14,325 nucleotides of DNA from JAXGPP01 sp964436865 (GCA_964436865.1 CAYTFK010000175.1:1-14325); one strand, 5' to 3'. Positions 1 to 7,859 are shown, numbered from the stretch's first letter. A program made the numbers and translations. Notes: generated by a model from the letters alone, not told the origin.

Positions 1-92
1 CGGTGCCCGGCCTCGAGCGTGATCGCCTGGACGACGCAGATCAGCACGCGGACCACAAGGTACACGAGATAGTCGGCCAGACGCCTGAGCAC
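1..92 (-). CDS. Partial CDS: N-terminus of probable LpxL/HtrB-like lipid A acyltransferase
   Basis: An open frame runs leftward off the window edge from a GTG at 90-92. Its ribosome site is strong: GGGAGGG lies 8 bases upstream. Only about 30 residues are visible, beginning MLRRLADYLVYLVVRVLICV and continuing without a stop. A short basic start followed by one long hydrophobic helix is how planctomycete lysophospholipid acyltransferases of the LpxL/HtrB family (which add the late acyl chains of lipid A at the inner membrane) typically begin. The catalytic HxxxxD motif would lie outside the window, so the family call rests on resemblance of the N-terminus. It could be another membrane-anchored protein. 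LptE and a BamD-like lipoprotein elsewhere in the window make an LPS enzyme plausible. That a gene starts here is fairly secure; its function is less so. Confidence 0.55.
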   Translation of the reverse strand, partial: MLRRLADYLVYLVVRVLICVVQAITLEAGH

Positions 93-406
93 CGCGATTT
101 CCCTCCCTGGAATGACCGGCGACGCGGAGCGTCGTCCCACGATGTGGGCCGGGCTATTTTGGCAGGAAGGCACGGCGGGGCCAAGGTCACTTCGAGGGGC
201 AGGAACGAACGAGACCAGCGGGTGGGGCCTGCGGCCGAAATCATTACCCGAGAGCAGGTTGCGACACGATCTGGAGCGGCGTCAGGCGAAAATTCAGCCA
301 CGCGCTTACAATGCCGGCAAGCGGCGGAACGAGGCGCCCTGGGCTGACGGCATCCGACGGAGGTGAACGGGTTGAAGGCCGGCTTTCGCAAGAGGTTCCA
401 CGGCAA
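93..406. other. Divergent intergenic region, no gene
   Basis: This gap separates the leftward acyltransferase-like gene from the rightward PSCyt gene and should hold both promoters. Open frames here have arginine-rich, shadow-like translations and no ribosome site, so I call none of them. Two small perfect hairpins stand side by side at 120-134 (6-bp stem, GGA loop) and 136-148 (CCCAC/GTGGG, GAT loop). They would fall in the leader of the leftward gene. A TACAAT at 307-312 resembles a -10 box for the rightward gene, but no matching -35 box is visible. No other structure stood out. Confidence 0.5.
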
Positions 407-2755
407 ATGAGTCGTTCTATTGTTTTTGCCACAGGCGTCGGATTGCTCCTCGCGGTGTGCGCGAGCGCTGTGGCCGCAGGGGGCGAGGGCGCGGGAAGAG
501 TCGACTTCAACCGCCAGGTGCGGCCGATCCTGTCGAACAACTGCTTTGCCTGCCACGGGCCTGACGACGGCAGCCGCGAGGCCGATCTGCGGCTCGACAC
601 GGCCGAGGGAGCGGAAGCGGTGGTGACGCCGGGTGCCCCTGAGGGGAGCGAACTGGTCCGCCGCATCACGGCCGACGAGGACGAGCGGATGCCGCCGGCC
701 GACAGCGGCAAGGTGCTCAGCCCGGCCGAGATCGAGATCTTGCGCCGGTGGGTGGCCGCTGGGGCGGAGTACGCACAACATTGGTCCTACGTGAAACCGG
801 TGCGGCCCCCGCTGCCGGAGGTTGCCGATCCGTCGTGGCCGCGAAACCCAATCGATCGCTTCGTCCTTGCGCGGCTGGATCGAGAGGGAATGAGGCCGTC
901 GCCGGAGGCCGACCGCCACGCGCTCGTGCGGCGGTTGTCGCTGGCGATCACCGGGCTGCCGCCGACGATCGAAGAGGTGGACGAATTCGTGGCGGATGAG
1001 ACTCCGGGCGCCGTGGAGCGGCTGGTCGACCGGCTGCTGGCCAAGGAGGCGTATGGCGAGCACTGGGGGCGGATGTGGCTCGACCTGGCTCGCTACGCGG
1101 ATTCGGGCGGTTACGTAAGCGACGACCCGCGGCAGATCTGGGCGTATCGCGACTGGGTGATCCGTGCCTTCAATGCGAACCAGCCCTTCGATCAGTTCAC
1201 GATCGAACAGATTGCGGGCGACCTCGTGCCGCAGCCGACCGAACAGCAGCTCATCGCCACCGCCTTTCACCGCAACACTCCGACCAACACCGAGGGAGGG
1301 ACCGACGACGAGGAATTCCGCAACGTGGCGGTGGTGGACCGGGTGAATACGACGATGGCCGTGTGGATGGGGACCACGATGGCCTGCGCGCAGTGCCACA
1401 CCCACAAGTACGACCCGATCTCGCAGGAGGAGTACTTTCGGTTCTTCGCCATCTTCAACAACACCGAAGACGCCGATCGGCCCGACGAGCAACCGGTGCA
1501 CGCCATTTTCACCGCCGAGGAGCGGGCGAAGCGCGCGCGGATCGAGGGCGAGATCGCGGAGCAGGAAGCGAAAATCGCTGCGCTGCCGGCAGAAACGGCT
1601 GCCACGGAGATCGAGACCGAGCGCGAGCGGCTCAAGAAGCTACAGGCCGAGCGCGACGGCATCAAGGGGAGCACGGTGCCGATCATGCGCGAGTTGCCGG
1701 CCGAGCGACGGCGCGTGACGCATCTGCAGTACCGCGGCAACTTCATGGACCGCGGGCCGCAAGTGACCGAAGGGGTGCCTGCCGCCTTCCATCCGCTGCC
1801 GGCCGACGTGCCGCCGAATCGGCTCGCGCTGGCGAAGTGGCTGGTTGACGCGGACAACCCGCTCACCGCCCGGGTGACGGTCAATCGCTACTGGCAGACG
1901 TTCTTCGGCACGGGCCTGGTGGCCACGAGCGACGACTTCGGAATGCAGGGGGACCTTCCAACACACCCGGAACTGCTCGATTGGCTGGCGGTGGAATTCA
2001 TCGAGAGCCAGTGGGATTTGAAGCATCTTGTGAAGCTGATCGCGACGTCGGCCACGTATCGACAAAGCTCCCGGGTGGCTCCCGAATCGGCCGATCGCGA
2101 CCCTGATAATCGCCTCCTGGCCCGCGGCCCACGTTTTCGGCTTGACGCGGAGGTGATCCGCGACCAGGCACTGGCGGCCGCCGGGCTATTGAGCGCGACG
2201 ATGTACGGCCCACCCGTGCGGCCGCCCCAACCGTCGTTCGGGCTGTCGGCGGCGTTTGGGGGCAAAATGGATTGGGAAACGAGTGCGGGTGAAGACCGCT
2301 ACCGCCGCGGCCTGTACACGCTGTGGCGAAGGACGAATCCCTACCCTTCGATGACCACGTTCGACGCGCCGAACCGCGAGATCTGCACGGTCAGGCGACC
2401 GCGCACCAACACTCCGCTGCAAGCGCTGGTGACACTGAATGACCCAGTTTACGTCGAAGCGGCGCAGGGCCTGGCCAGGCGGATGATTCGCGACGGGGGA
2501 TCGCTGGTGGCCGATCGCATCGGTTACGGTTTTCGCTGCTGTCTGGCGCGGCCGCCCAGCGACGCCGAAGTCGACCGGTTGGCGCAACTGTATGAAGAAG
2601 CCCGGCAGCGATTTGCGGCGGCGCCGGACCAGGCGGAGAAAATAGCGACAGTACCGCTGGGTCCGGCGGCTGAGTTCGACACCGTCGACCTGGCCGCGTG
2701 GACTGTGGTGGCCAACGTGCTGTTGAACCTGGATGAGATGTTCATGAGTCGCTGA
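407..2755 (+). CDS. Exported PSCyt1-DUF1549-DUF1553 (planctomycete cytochrome C) protein
   Basis: This is a 782-residue protein. Residues 1-24 look like a Sec signal peptide ending AVAA. Residues 33-120 form the PSCyt1 cytochrome-c-like domain, with heme motif CFACH at 46-50 and the usual RMPP (94-97), whose methionine is a likely axial ligand. DUF1549/PSCyt2 follows from about 145 to 355 (NPIDRFVLARL, ITGLPPT) and contains a second CxxCH, CAQCH, at 327-331. Residues 366-425 are charged and probably coiled-coil. DUF1553/PSD1 occupies about 470-740 (NRYWQTFFGTGLV at 493-505; RPRTNTPLQALVTLNDP at 664-680). Family members are abundant in Planctomycetes and are thought to act outside the cytoplasm; no reaction is established. 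I chose ATG 407, with AGAGG upstream, over the in-frame ATG at 311, because only 407 puts the signal peptide at the N-terminus. It probably forms an operon with the DUF1501 gene 37 bases downstream. Confidence 0.93.
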   Translation: MSRSIVFATGVGLLLAVCASAVAAGGEGAGRVDFNRQVRPILSNNCFACHGPDDGSREADLRLDTAEGAEAVVTPGAPEGSELVRRITADEDERMPPADSGKVLSPAEIEILRRWVAAGAEYAQHWSYVKPVRPPLPEVADPSWPRNPIDRFVLARLDREGMRPSPEADRHALVRRLSLAITGLPPTIEEVDEFVADETPGAVERLVDRLLAKEAYGEHWGRMWLDLARYADSGGYVSDDPRQIWAYRDWVIRAFNANQPFDQFTIEQIAGDLVPQPTEQQLIATAFHRNTPTNTEGGTDDEEFRNVAVVDRVNTTMAVWMGTTMACAQCHTHKYDPISQEEYFRFFAIFNNTEDADRPDEQPVHAIFTAEERAKRARIEGEIAEQEAKIAALPAETAATEIETERERLKKLQAERDGIKGSTVPIMRELPAERRRVTHLQYRGNFMDRGPQVTEGVPAAFHPLPADVPPNRLALAKWLVDADNPLTARVTVNRYWQTFFGTGLVATSDDFGMQGDLPTHPELLDWLAVEFIESQWDLKHLVKLIATSATYRQSSRVAPESADRDPDNRLLARGPRFRLDAEVIRDQALAAAGLLSATMYGPPVRPPQPSFGLSAAFGGKMDWETSAGEDRYRRGLYTLWRRTNPYPSMTTFDAPNREICTVRRPRTNTPLQALVTLNDPVYVEAAQGLARRMIRDGGSLVADRIGYGFRCCLARPPSDAEVDRLAQLYEEARQRFAAAPDQAEKIATVPLGPAAEFDTVDLAAWTVVANVLLNLDEMFMSR

Positions 2756-2792
2756 TCGTTGAGAGAGCCGGATGTAATGAGGTTGCGCTGCG

Positions 2793-4235
2793 ATGAATCC
2801 CCGCTTTGAACAGCTTCTTCATGTAACGCGACGTCAGTTCCTCACGCAGGCATCGCTGGGCGTGGGGACCGCGGCACTGGCCTCGCTCTTGGGGCGCGAA
2901 GCGCGGGCGGAGGTGGTCAATCCGCTGGCGCCCAAGCCAGCGCCGCTGCCAGCCAAGGCGAAGCGGATGATCTACATCCACTTGACCGGGTCGCCGCCGA
3001 ACCTGGATTTGTTCGACTACAAGCCGGAACTGGTCAAGCGCGACGGCCAGGAGTGCCCGGAAGAGTATCTCAAGGGGCGGCGGTTTGCGTTCACGTCGGG
3101 CACTCCCAAGCTGCTGGGCACGAAGCGGTCGTTCGCCCAGTACGGCAGTGCCGGGTTGTGGATGTCGGACGCCATCCCGCACCTGCACGAGGTGGCGGAC
3201 GAGTTGTGCGTGATCCACTCGATGAACACCGATCAGTTCAATCACGCCCCGGCCGAGCTGTTGCTTTACACGGGTTCGCCGCGGCCGGGGCGGCCGTCGC
3301 TCGGCTCGTGGGTCACGTATGGGCTCGGATCGGAGAACGAGGACCTGCCGGGATTCATCGTCCTGATCTCCAGCGATTCACAGCCCAACGGCGGCAAGAA
3401 CTCGTTCGGCTCCGGTTTCCTGCCCACAGTTTACCAGGGCGTGCAGTGCCGCTCGCAGGGTGACCCGGTGCTGTACGTCTCGAACCCGGAGGGGATGGAC
3501 CGCGACATGCGGCGGCTGACGCTCGACGCCCTGCGGGACCTGAACGGGATCGAGGCCCGGGAGATGGGGCACCCGGAGACGCTCACGAGGATTGCGCAGT
3601 ACGAGCTGGCCTTCCGGATGCAGGTTTCGGTGCCGGAGGTGATGGACATCTCGCGCGAGTCCCCAGAGGTTCTGGAGGCCTACGGCGCGCAACCTGGCGC
3701 CGGCAGTCTGGCCAACAACATCCTCCTGGCGCGGCGGCTGGTGGAGCAGGGTGTGCGCTACGTGCAACTCTTCGATTGGGGCTGGGACTTCCATGGTACG
3801 AGCGCCGATTCGGGGATTACCGACGGGCTGACGACCAAGTGCGCGACGATGGACAAACCGGTGGCGGCGCTGGTGCGCGACTTGAAGCAGCGGGGGCTGC
3901 TGGATGAGACGCTGGTGGTGATCGGCGGCGAGTTCGGCCGCACGCCGTTTCGCGAAGGGCGCACGGCGGCGAGCGAGGTCCTGGGCCGCGACCATTACCC
4001 GGATTGTTACACGATGGTGTTGGCGGGCGGCGGCATGAAGGCGGGCTTTTCGTATGGCGAAACGGATGAACTCGGGTTCTCGGTGACTCGCGACAAGGTT
4101 CACGTGCACGACCTGCAGGCTACGATCCTGCACCTGTTGGGCTTCGACCACGAAAAGCTCACGTTCCGCTTCCAGGGACGCGATTTCCGGCTGACGGACG
4201 TGCACGGGCAGGTAGTGCGGGAAGTGCTGGCGTGA
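2793..4235 (+). CDS. DUF1501 family protein, Tat-exported
   Basis: This 480-residue protein has a Tat signal: twin arginines in TRRQFLTQ (12-19), a hydrophobic stretch at 21-33, and probable cleavage after GREARA (39). The rest matches DUF1501, a family with an alkaline-phosphatase/sulfatase-like fold. Landmarks are HLTGSPPNLDLFDYKP (63-78), HAPAELLLYTGSPRPGRPS (151-169), GGEFGRTP (378-385), GRDHYP (398-403) and HVHDLQATILHLLG (437-450), which resemble the metal-site regions of the superfamily. No canonical sulfatase CxPxR motif is visible. Tat export implies folding or cofactor loading in the cytoplasm before secretion. GAGG lies about 10 bases before the ATG. The partner is the PSCyt protein just upstream; this pairing recurs in Planctomycetes, and the joint function is unknown. 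Degradation or modification of complex polysaccharides has been suggested, but nothing here proves it. Confidence 0.93.
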   Translation: MNPRFEQLLHVTRRQFLTQASLGVGTAALASLLGREARAEVVNPLAPKPAPLPAKAKRMIYIHLTGSPPNLDLFDYKPELVKRDGQECPEEYLKGRRFAFTSGTPKLLGTKRSFAQYGSAGLWMSDAIPHLHEVADELCVIHSMNTDQFNHAPAELLLYTGSPRPGRPSLGSWVTYGLGSENEDLPGFIVLISSDSQPNGGKNSFGSGFLPTVYQGVQCRSQGDPVLYVSNPEGMDRDMRRLTLDALRDLNGIEAREMGHPETLTRIAQYELAFRMQVSVPEVMDISRESPEVLEAYGAQPGAGSLANNILLARRLVEQGVRYVQLFDWGWDFHGTSADSGITDGLTTKCATMDKPVAALVRDLKQRGLLDETLVVIGGEFGRTPFREGRTAASEVLGRDHYPDCYTMVLAGGGMKAGFSYGETDELGFSVTRDKVHVHDLQATILHLLGFDHEKLTFRFQGRDFRLTDVHGQVVREVLA

Positions 4236-4245
4236 GGTGTGGCCG

Positions 4246-4260
4246 CGACACGGGCTGTCG
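4246..4260. terminator. Small hairpin between convergent genes
   Basis: CGACA and TGTCG form a perfect 5-bp stem around a CGGGC loop. It fills most of the 27-base gap between the convergent DUF1501 and folP stop codons. There is no T-tract on either side. The position suggests a shared terminator, but the stem is short and could be chance. Confidence 0.3.
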
Positions 4261-4262
4261 AG

Positions 4263-5120
4263 TCAAAGCGGCTCGAGGCCGCCGCAGGCGGCGAAGAGAG
4301 AGAGGGCGTGGTGGACTGCGGCCACATCGTGGACGCGGATGACGTGCACGCGTTGGCGGGCCAGCGCCAGGGCGGCGCCGATCGTAAGCGTGGCGAGATC
4401 GGCGGTCGCGTCCCCGGCCACTTTGCGAAGGAAGCCCTTCCGCGAATGGCCGATGAGGACCGGGCAGCCGAGTTCGTGCAGCCGCCAGGCGGAGGCCATC
4501 AGCCGCACGTTGTGCTCGGTCGACTTGCCGAAGCCGATCCCCGGATCGAGTGCGATGCGGTCGGCAGCGATGCCTGCCGCCATCAACGCATCGCGGCGCT
4601 GGCGGAGGTAGGCGGCGACTTCGGCCAGGACGTCGTCGTAGGCCGGGTTGACTTGCATCGTCTGCGGCGTGCCCTGCATGTGCATCACGCAGACGCCGGC
4701 GGCGGAATCGACGGCCAGACCGAGCATGTCCGGATCGCCCGTCAGGCCGGTGATGTCGTTGATGACTTCGGCGCCGGCGCTGATCGCCTCGCGGGCCACG
4801 GCGGCTTTTGAGGTGTCGATCGATACAGGGAGATCGGTCTGGTGGCACAATCCGGCGATCACGGGAGCGATGCGGCGGAGTTCCTCGGCGGCGTCGACCG
4901 GCTGGGAGTAGGGCCGGGTGCTCTCGCCGCCCACGTCGAGGATGTCAGCGCCTTGGGCGGCCAATTCCAGGCCGTGGGCGATCGCCCGCTGGGGGTCGAA
5001 GAACAGGCCGCCGTCGGAGAAGCTGTCGGGCGTGACGTTGACAATGCCCATTAGAAGCGGAGTGCCGCGCGCCGGGAGCCGGCGAGTCCGCAATTGCCAG
5101 TGGTCGGCAGGAGTGATCAT
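4263..5120 (-). CDS. folP: Dihydropteroate synthase
   Basis: This is a 285-residue cytoplasmic TIM-barrel enzyme of folate synthesis that condenses p-aminobenzoate with hydroxymethyl-dihydropterin diphosphate. The signature motifs are complete: GIVNVTPDSFSDGG (25-38), GGESTRP (64-70), SIDT (100-103), ND (121-122), MHMQGTPQTMQ (146-156), DPGIGFGKS (192-200), GHSRKGF (224-230) and IRVHD (261-265). Residues corresponding to the E. coli substrate contacts (Asn28, Asp102, Asn121, Asp192, Lys228, Arg262) are all present, so it should be active. It begins 9 bases after the lptE stop and is the last gene of the minus-strand cluster, which suggests translation as part of a recO-bamD-lptE-folP transcript. 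The ribosome site is weak (TAGG at the lptE stop). I see no sign of truncation or of a sulfonamide-resistance type insertion. Confidence 0.97.
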   Translation of the reverse strand: MITPADHWQLRTRRLPARGTPLLMGIVNVTPDSFSDGGLFFDPQRAIAHGLELAAQGADILDVGGESTRPYSQPVDAAEELRRIAPVIAGLCHQTDLPVSIDTSKAAVAREAISAGAEVINDITGLTGDPDMLGLAVDSAAGVCVMHMQGTPQTMQVNPAYDDVLAEVAAYLRQRRDALMAAGIAADRIALDPGIGFGKSTEHNVRLMASAWRLHELGCPVLIGHSRKGFLRKVAGDATADLATLTIGAALALARQRVHVIRVHDVAAVHHALSLFAACGGLEPL

Positions 5121-5129
5121 CCCGTCAGC

Positions 5130-5759
5130 CTACCACGGCGTTTCCATCATAGCCACAATCTGCTCGGCGATCTCCTGGACCGCTTCGAGTTGGGCCACGT
5201 CGAGCGTCTCGCCGACCTCGGGGATGATCGTGGCGGAAGCTCCGACGAGCGTCATCTCGGGGGGAAGCGGAATCGCACCGCAGTCCTGGATCGTCCGTCC
5301 GCGGCGATCCACCCACTGCACCTGGACCTGGAAGGTAAGTTCGAGTTCGCGGGGGTTGTCGTGAGGGTCTTCAACGACGACGTTCTTTGCATCGGTGACG
5401 ATGCGGCCGCGGAGGATGCTGTCGGCCGCCGGGGAGCCGACAACCTTGTAGGGCGTCACCCGTTCGATCTCCTTGGCCACCGCCTCGGTCAGCAGCTCGC
5501 CCAGGTTATGGCGGAAGCTGTCGGATTCGAAGACGGGCACGTAAACCGTTTCGATGCCTTCGGAGTAGAGCGTCCAGTTGCCGACCTGATAGCCCGCGCA
5601 ACCGGCGAGGCAGAGGATAGCAAGGAGGGCCGGCGCCACGGCCACGCAGACGAATCGACCGCGGACCTCCGGGCGCGCCGGAGACCTTGCATTCGCGCGC
5701 ACGGCCTGGCCGGGGCCGGGCGGCGATTTCGGGCAAGGTGTGGGAAGATGGGAGAGCAT
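5130..5759 (-). CDS. lptE: LptE-like LPS-assembly lipoprotein
   Basis: This 209-residue protein is probably the outer-membrane lipoprotein that plugs LptD during insertion of LPS. A hydrophobic stretch ends in lipobox LAGC (Cys54), the predicted lipidated residue. It continues AGYQVG and then the LptE-type pattern: 'ETVYVPVFESDSFRHNLGE' around 70-90, followed by LLTEAVAKEIERVTPYKVV. Later parts (GRIVTDAKNVVVEDPHDNPRE, then a strand-rich region) fit the family's alpha/beta fold. The first 35 or so residues before the hydrophobic core are proline- and arginine-rich, an unusually long n-region. I chose ATG 5759, which starts 5 bases after the upstream stop, over a GTG at 5798 that overlaps the upstream gene. 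No clear ribosome site precedes it, so translational coupling is likely. LptE is poorly conserved in sequence, so the call relies on motif shape, lipobox and neighbours. Confidence 0.75.
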   Translation of the reverse strand: MLSHLPTPCPKSPPGPGQAVRANARSPARPEVRGRFVCVAVAPALLAILCLAGCAGYQVGNWTLYSEGIETVYVPVFESDSFRHNLGELLTEAVAKEIERVTPYKVVGSPAADSILRGRIVTDAKNVVVEDPHDNPRELELTFQVQVQWVDRRGRTIQDCGAIPLPPEMTLVGASATIIPEVGETLDVAQLEAVQEIAEQIVAMMETPW

Positions 5760-5764
5760 CGAGT

Positions 5765-7018
5765 CTAGTCGTCCGGCGGCAGCACTCTTTCGATCCACTT
5801 GAAATATTCGGGGGGGCGGTCGGGGAAGTCGCGGATCTCGTCGAGCGACTGGCGGGCCGCTTCGGCCATTCTGGTCTGCGGATACTTCTTGATGATCTCC
5901 TGGTAGTAGAAACGGGCCGCGCCGTAAGCCTGTTTCTTCTCATAGAACTGGGCTACGGCCCAATCGCGCTCGGCCTGTTGAAATACGAGCCGGTTCTTTT
6001 CGTCGATGATGGCCGATCGCTGGTCGCCCAGTTCGGTGTGGAACTGGGTGAGCAGGATGTCGGCGATTTCGCCGGCTTCCTCAAGCGGCGTGGCGTCGTA
6101 GAGGGGGCCCTGATACATCCGTTTGTGGCTCTCCATTTCGAGGAGGTGGGCCTTGAGGATGTGGTCGCTCTTGGCGTATTCCTTGCGGAGAATGCCGTAG
6201 TTGTAGGCGGCTTCCTCGTAGCGGTTGGTGACGAAGTAGGCGGTCGCCGTGGCCATCACCGCGTCGTCGGCCAGGGGGCCAGTAGGATCGTACATTCGCA
6301 CGCTGTCGTAGGCTTTGAGTGCATAGCCGAGCGTGTCGATCCACGGGCGGCTCTTATCCAGCACATTGGGCTGGACAAGCGACTGCGGGCGCGCCTTCTG
6401 CAGTTCCTCCCAGTAGCGGCCGATAGCGAATAGCCGCGTGACCGCCCGGTCCATGTGCTGCGTGTAGCTGTATTTCTTGAGCAGCGTCTGGTACGATTTC
6501 AGCGCCTTGGGGTAGCGATCGGCAAAGAAGTAACTCTCGCCAAGCCAGAACAGGGCGTCTTCCTCGAGCGTCGAATCCGGCCAGCGATCGGCGGCCACCT
6601 TGAAACGTTTGGCCGCCTCAAGATACTCCTTCTGGACGAACAAGCCCAGGCCGTCCTCGTAGGCCGCCTTGGCGATGCCCTCGTTGGGGCCGTTGCCGGT
6701 GGCCTTCTTGATCGACTTGACGATGTTGGTTGGAGTGAGATCGTCCCAATCGAAACCGTCCCCCTCCTCTTGATATTCGCCGCCGGTCGGAGGCACGACC
6801 TCGCCCATAAGCGCCGGATTCTGCGGCGTATAGGGGGCGGTTGCAGCGGCCGTGGTGGAAACGGGGCGGACGCCGGCCGATGGGGTTCCGGGCACGCCGA
6901 GATCAACCCGTTGCGCCGACCGAACCTGACCGGCCAATGGCGCGGTCTGGCAGCCACCCGCCGTTACGGCGAGACAGGCGGCTGCTGTCATCAGGATACG
7001 CAGTCCGTACTCCGACAT
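5765..7018 (-). CDS. BamD-like tetratricopeptide-repeat outer-membrane lipoprotein
   Basis: This 417-residue protein starts with a lipoprotein signal: hydrophobic residues 7-20 and Cys23 in TAGGC. A disordered Ala/Pro/Thr/Gly-rich linker follows (about 30-95). From 112 to 400 it is helical with TPR-like units: AAYEDGLGLFVQKEYLEAAKRF and a partner helix pair (118-182), YFVTNRYEEAAYNYGILRKEYAKSD (261-285), and AVAQFYEKKQAYGAARFYYQEIIKKYPQTRMAEAA (354-388). The YP-x-S/T spacing between units is typical of BamD/YfiO, the scaffold lipoprotein of the beta-barrel assembly complex. It is much longer than E. coli BamD (about 245 residues) because of the linker and extra repeats, so a different TPR lipoprotein remains possible. 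AAGGAC lies 7 bases before the ATG. It is followed 5 bases later by lptE, a neighbour concerned with the same membrane. Confidence 0.8.
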   Translation of the reverse strand: MSEYGLRILMTAAACLAVTAGGCQTAPLAGQVRSAQRVDLGVPGTPSAGVRPVSTTAAATAPYTPQNPALMGEVVPPTGGEYQEEGDGFDWDDLTPTNIVKSIKKATGNGPNEGIAKAAYEDGLGLFVQKEYLEAAKRFKVAADRWPDSTLEEDALFWLGESYFFADRYPKALKSYQTLLKKYSYTQHMDRAVTRLFAIGRYWEELQKARPQSLVQPNVLDKSRPWIDTLGYALKAYDSVRMYDPTGPLADDAVMATATAYFVTNRYEEAAYNYGILRKEYAKSDHILKAHLLEMESHKRMYQGPLYDATPLEEAGEIADILLTQFHTELGDQRSAIIDEKNRLVFQQAERDWAVAQFYEKKQAYGAARFYYQEIIKKYPQTRMAEAARQSLDEIRDFPDRPPEYFKWIERVLPPDD

Positions 7019-7038
7019 GCCCGACGTCCTTGTCTGGG

Positions 7039-7087
7039 TCAGCGATCAGCTTTCGGCAGTCAGCTTTCAGCCTTCATTGGTCACTTG
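7039..7087. repeat. Degenerate heptamer (7-base period) array at the recO 3' end
   Basis: Seven consecutive 7-base units run through this stretch, each beginning TC on the plus strand. Two are exactly TCAGCTT (7046-7052 and 7060-7066) and others differ by one to four bases. Read on the minus strand, every unit ends in GA, with consensus AAGCTGA. The array fills much of the recO-bamD gap and also supplies the last codons and stop of recO. Strict phase over 49 bases makes chance unlikely. Heptanucleotide tandem repeats are known from cyanobacteria; I infer a similar type of element here. Confidence 0.6.
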
Positions 7088-7859
7088 GTGCCTGGGCTTT
7101 GACGCTCACTCCGAGCGATCCCAGATACTGATGCATCCGCGGGCGATGTCCCAGAAGGCTGCTGAGATAGTAGTTCATCAGGCCGCGGATCTCTCCCTGA
7201 GTTCGTGAGTCGATTTCCAAACGGCGCCACGTAGGGCGGTCGGCGTTGGCGAGGTCGGCCATGGCGCGGATCGCGCCGGCGCCGACCACGGCGACTTGCC
7301 GCTTTCCGCCGCGGCACCGGTCGCACAGGATGCCGCCCTGCAATTGCCCGAATGCCACACGGCCGGTGAGCGGCACTTCGCGTCCGCAATCGGCGCAGGC
7401 ATCGAGCAGCGGTAAGTGTCCCAGTTCGCGCAGCGCTCCCAACTCGAAACGCAGAACACGATGCATCACCGACTCGCCGGCGGAAAGGCCCACCAGCGTC
7501 TCGTCGGCAAGGTCGAAAAGCTCCGGATGAGGATCGTAATCGGTGGTCAGTTCGTTCAACAATTCGGCCACATAGTAGCCGGCGTACAGGCTCGCCAAAT
7601 TCCGGCCCGCCGGCCGAAATCGCCGCAGCAATTTCGCCTCGGTCAACAGATCGAGAGCCTCGGATGATTTGCGGAGGAAGACTATTCGACAAATGGCCAG
7701 GAGGTCAAGAGCAGACTCGAACGGACCCTTCAGCCGCCGCCCTCCCTTGGCCAGACCACTTATCTTGCCGAACTCCCGCGTAAACAGCGTCAGCACGAGG
7801 CTGGTTTCACTGAAATCAACCGTTCGCAGGACGAGGGCGGTGGCTTTTTCGGCGGGCAC
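7074..7859 (-). CDS. recO: DNA repair protein RecO
   Basis: This 261-residue protein is the recombination mediator that binds single-stranded DNA and RecR and helps load RecA in RecF-pathway gap repair. Residues 1-80 form the OB-fold (EKATALVLRTVDFSETSLVLTLFTREFGKISGLAKGGRR, a characteristic RecO opening). The helical part includes LYAGYYVAELLNELT (91-105). A zinc finger has CxxC pairs at Cys155/Cys158 and Cys179/Cys182. The length is normal for the family. The start is GTG 7859, where similarity to RecO begins; the frame is open for another 426 bases, but that part is antisense to the ABC ATPase or intergenic. No ribosome site is visible before the GTG, so the start is somewhat uncertain. 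recO heads the minus-strand cluster and is divergent from the ABC operon. Its last codons lie inside a heptamer repeat array. Confidence 0.95.
   Translation of the reverse strand: MPAEKATALVLRTVDFSETSLVLTLFTREFGKISGLAKGGRRLKGPFESALDLLAICRIVFLRKSSEALDLLTEAKLLRRFRPAGRNLASLYAGYYVAELLNELTTDYDPHPELFDLADETLVGLSAGESVMHRVLRFELGALRELGHLPLLDACADCGREVPLTGRVAFGQLQGGILCDRCRGGKRQVAVVGAGAIRAMADLANADRPTWRRLEIDSRTQGEIRGLMNYYLSSLLGHRPRMHQYLGSLGVSVKAQAPSDQ

Noticed and set aside
41..1501. 486-codon minus-strand open frame
   Set aside because: It is antisense to the PSCyt gene; its translation is Arg/His/Pro-rich with no domain pattern, as expected for a shadow of a GC-rich gene.
3378..4205. 275-codon minus-strand open frame
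   Set aside because: It is antisense to the well-supported DUF1501 gene.
5760..5798. Earlier GTG start of lptE at 5798
   Set aside because: It would overlap the BamD-like gene by 34 bases and lengthen an already long n-region; ATG 5759 fits the operon spacing.
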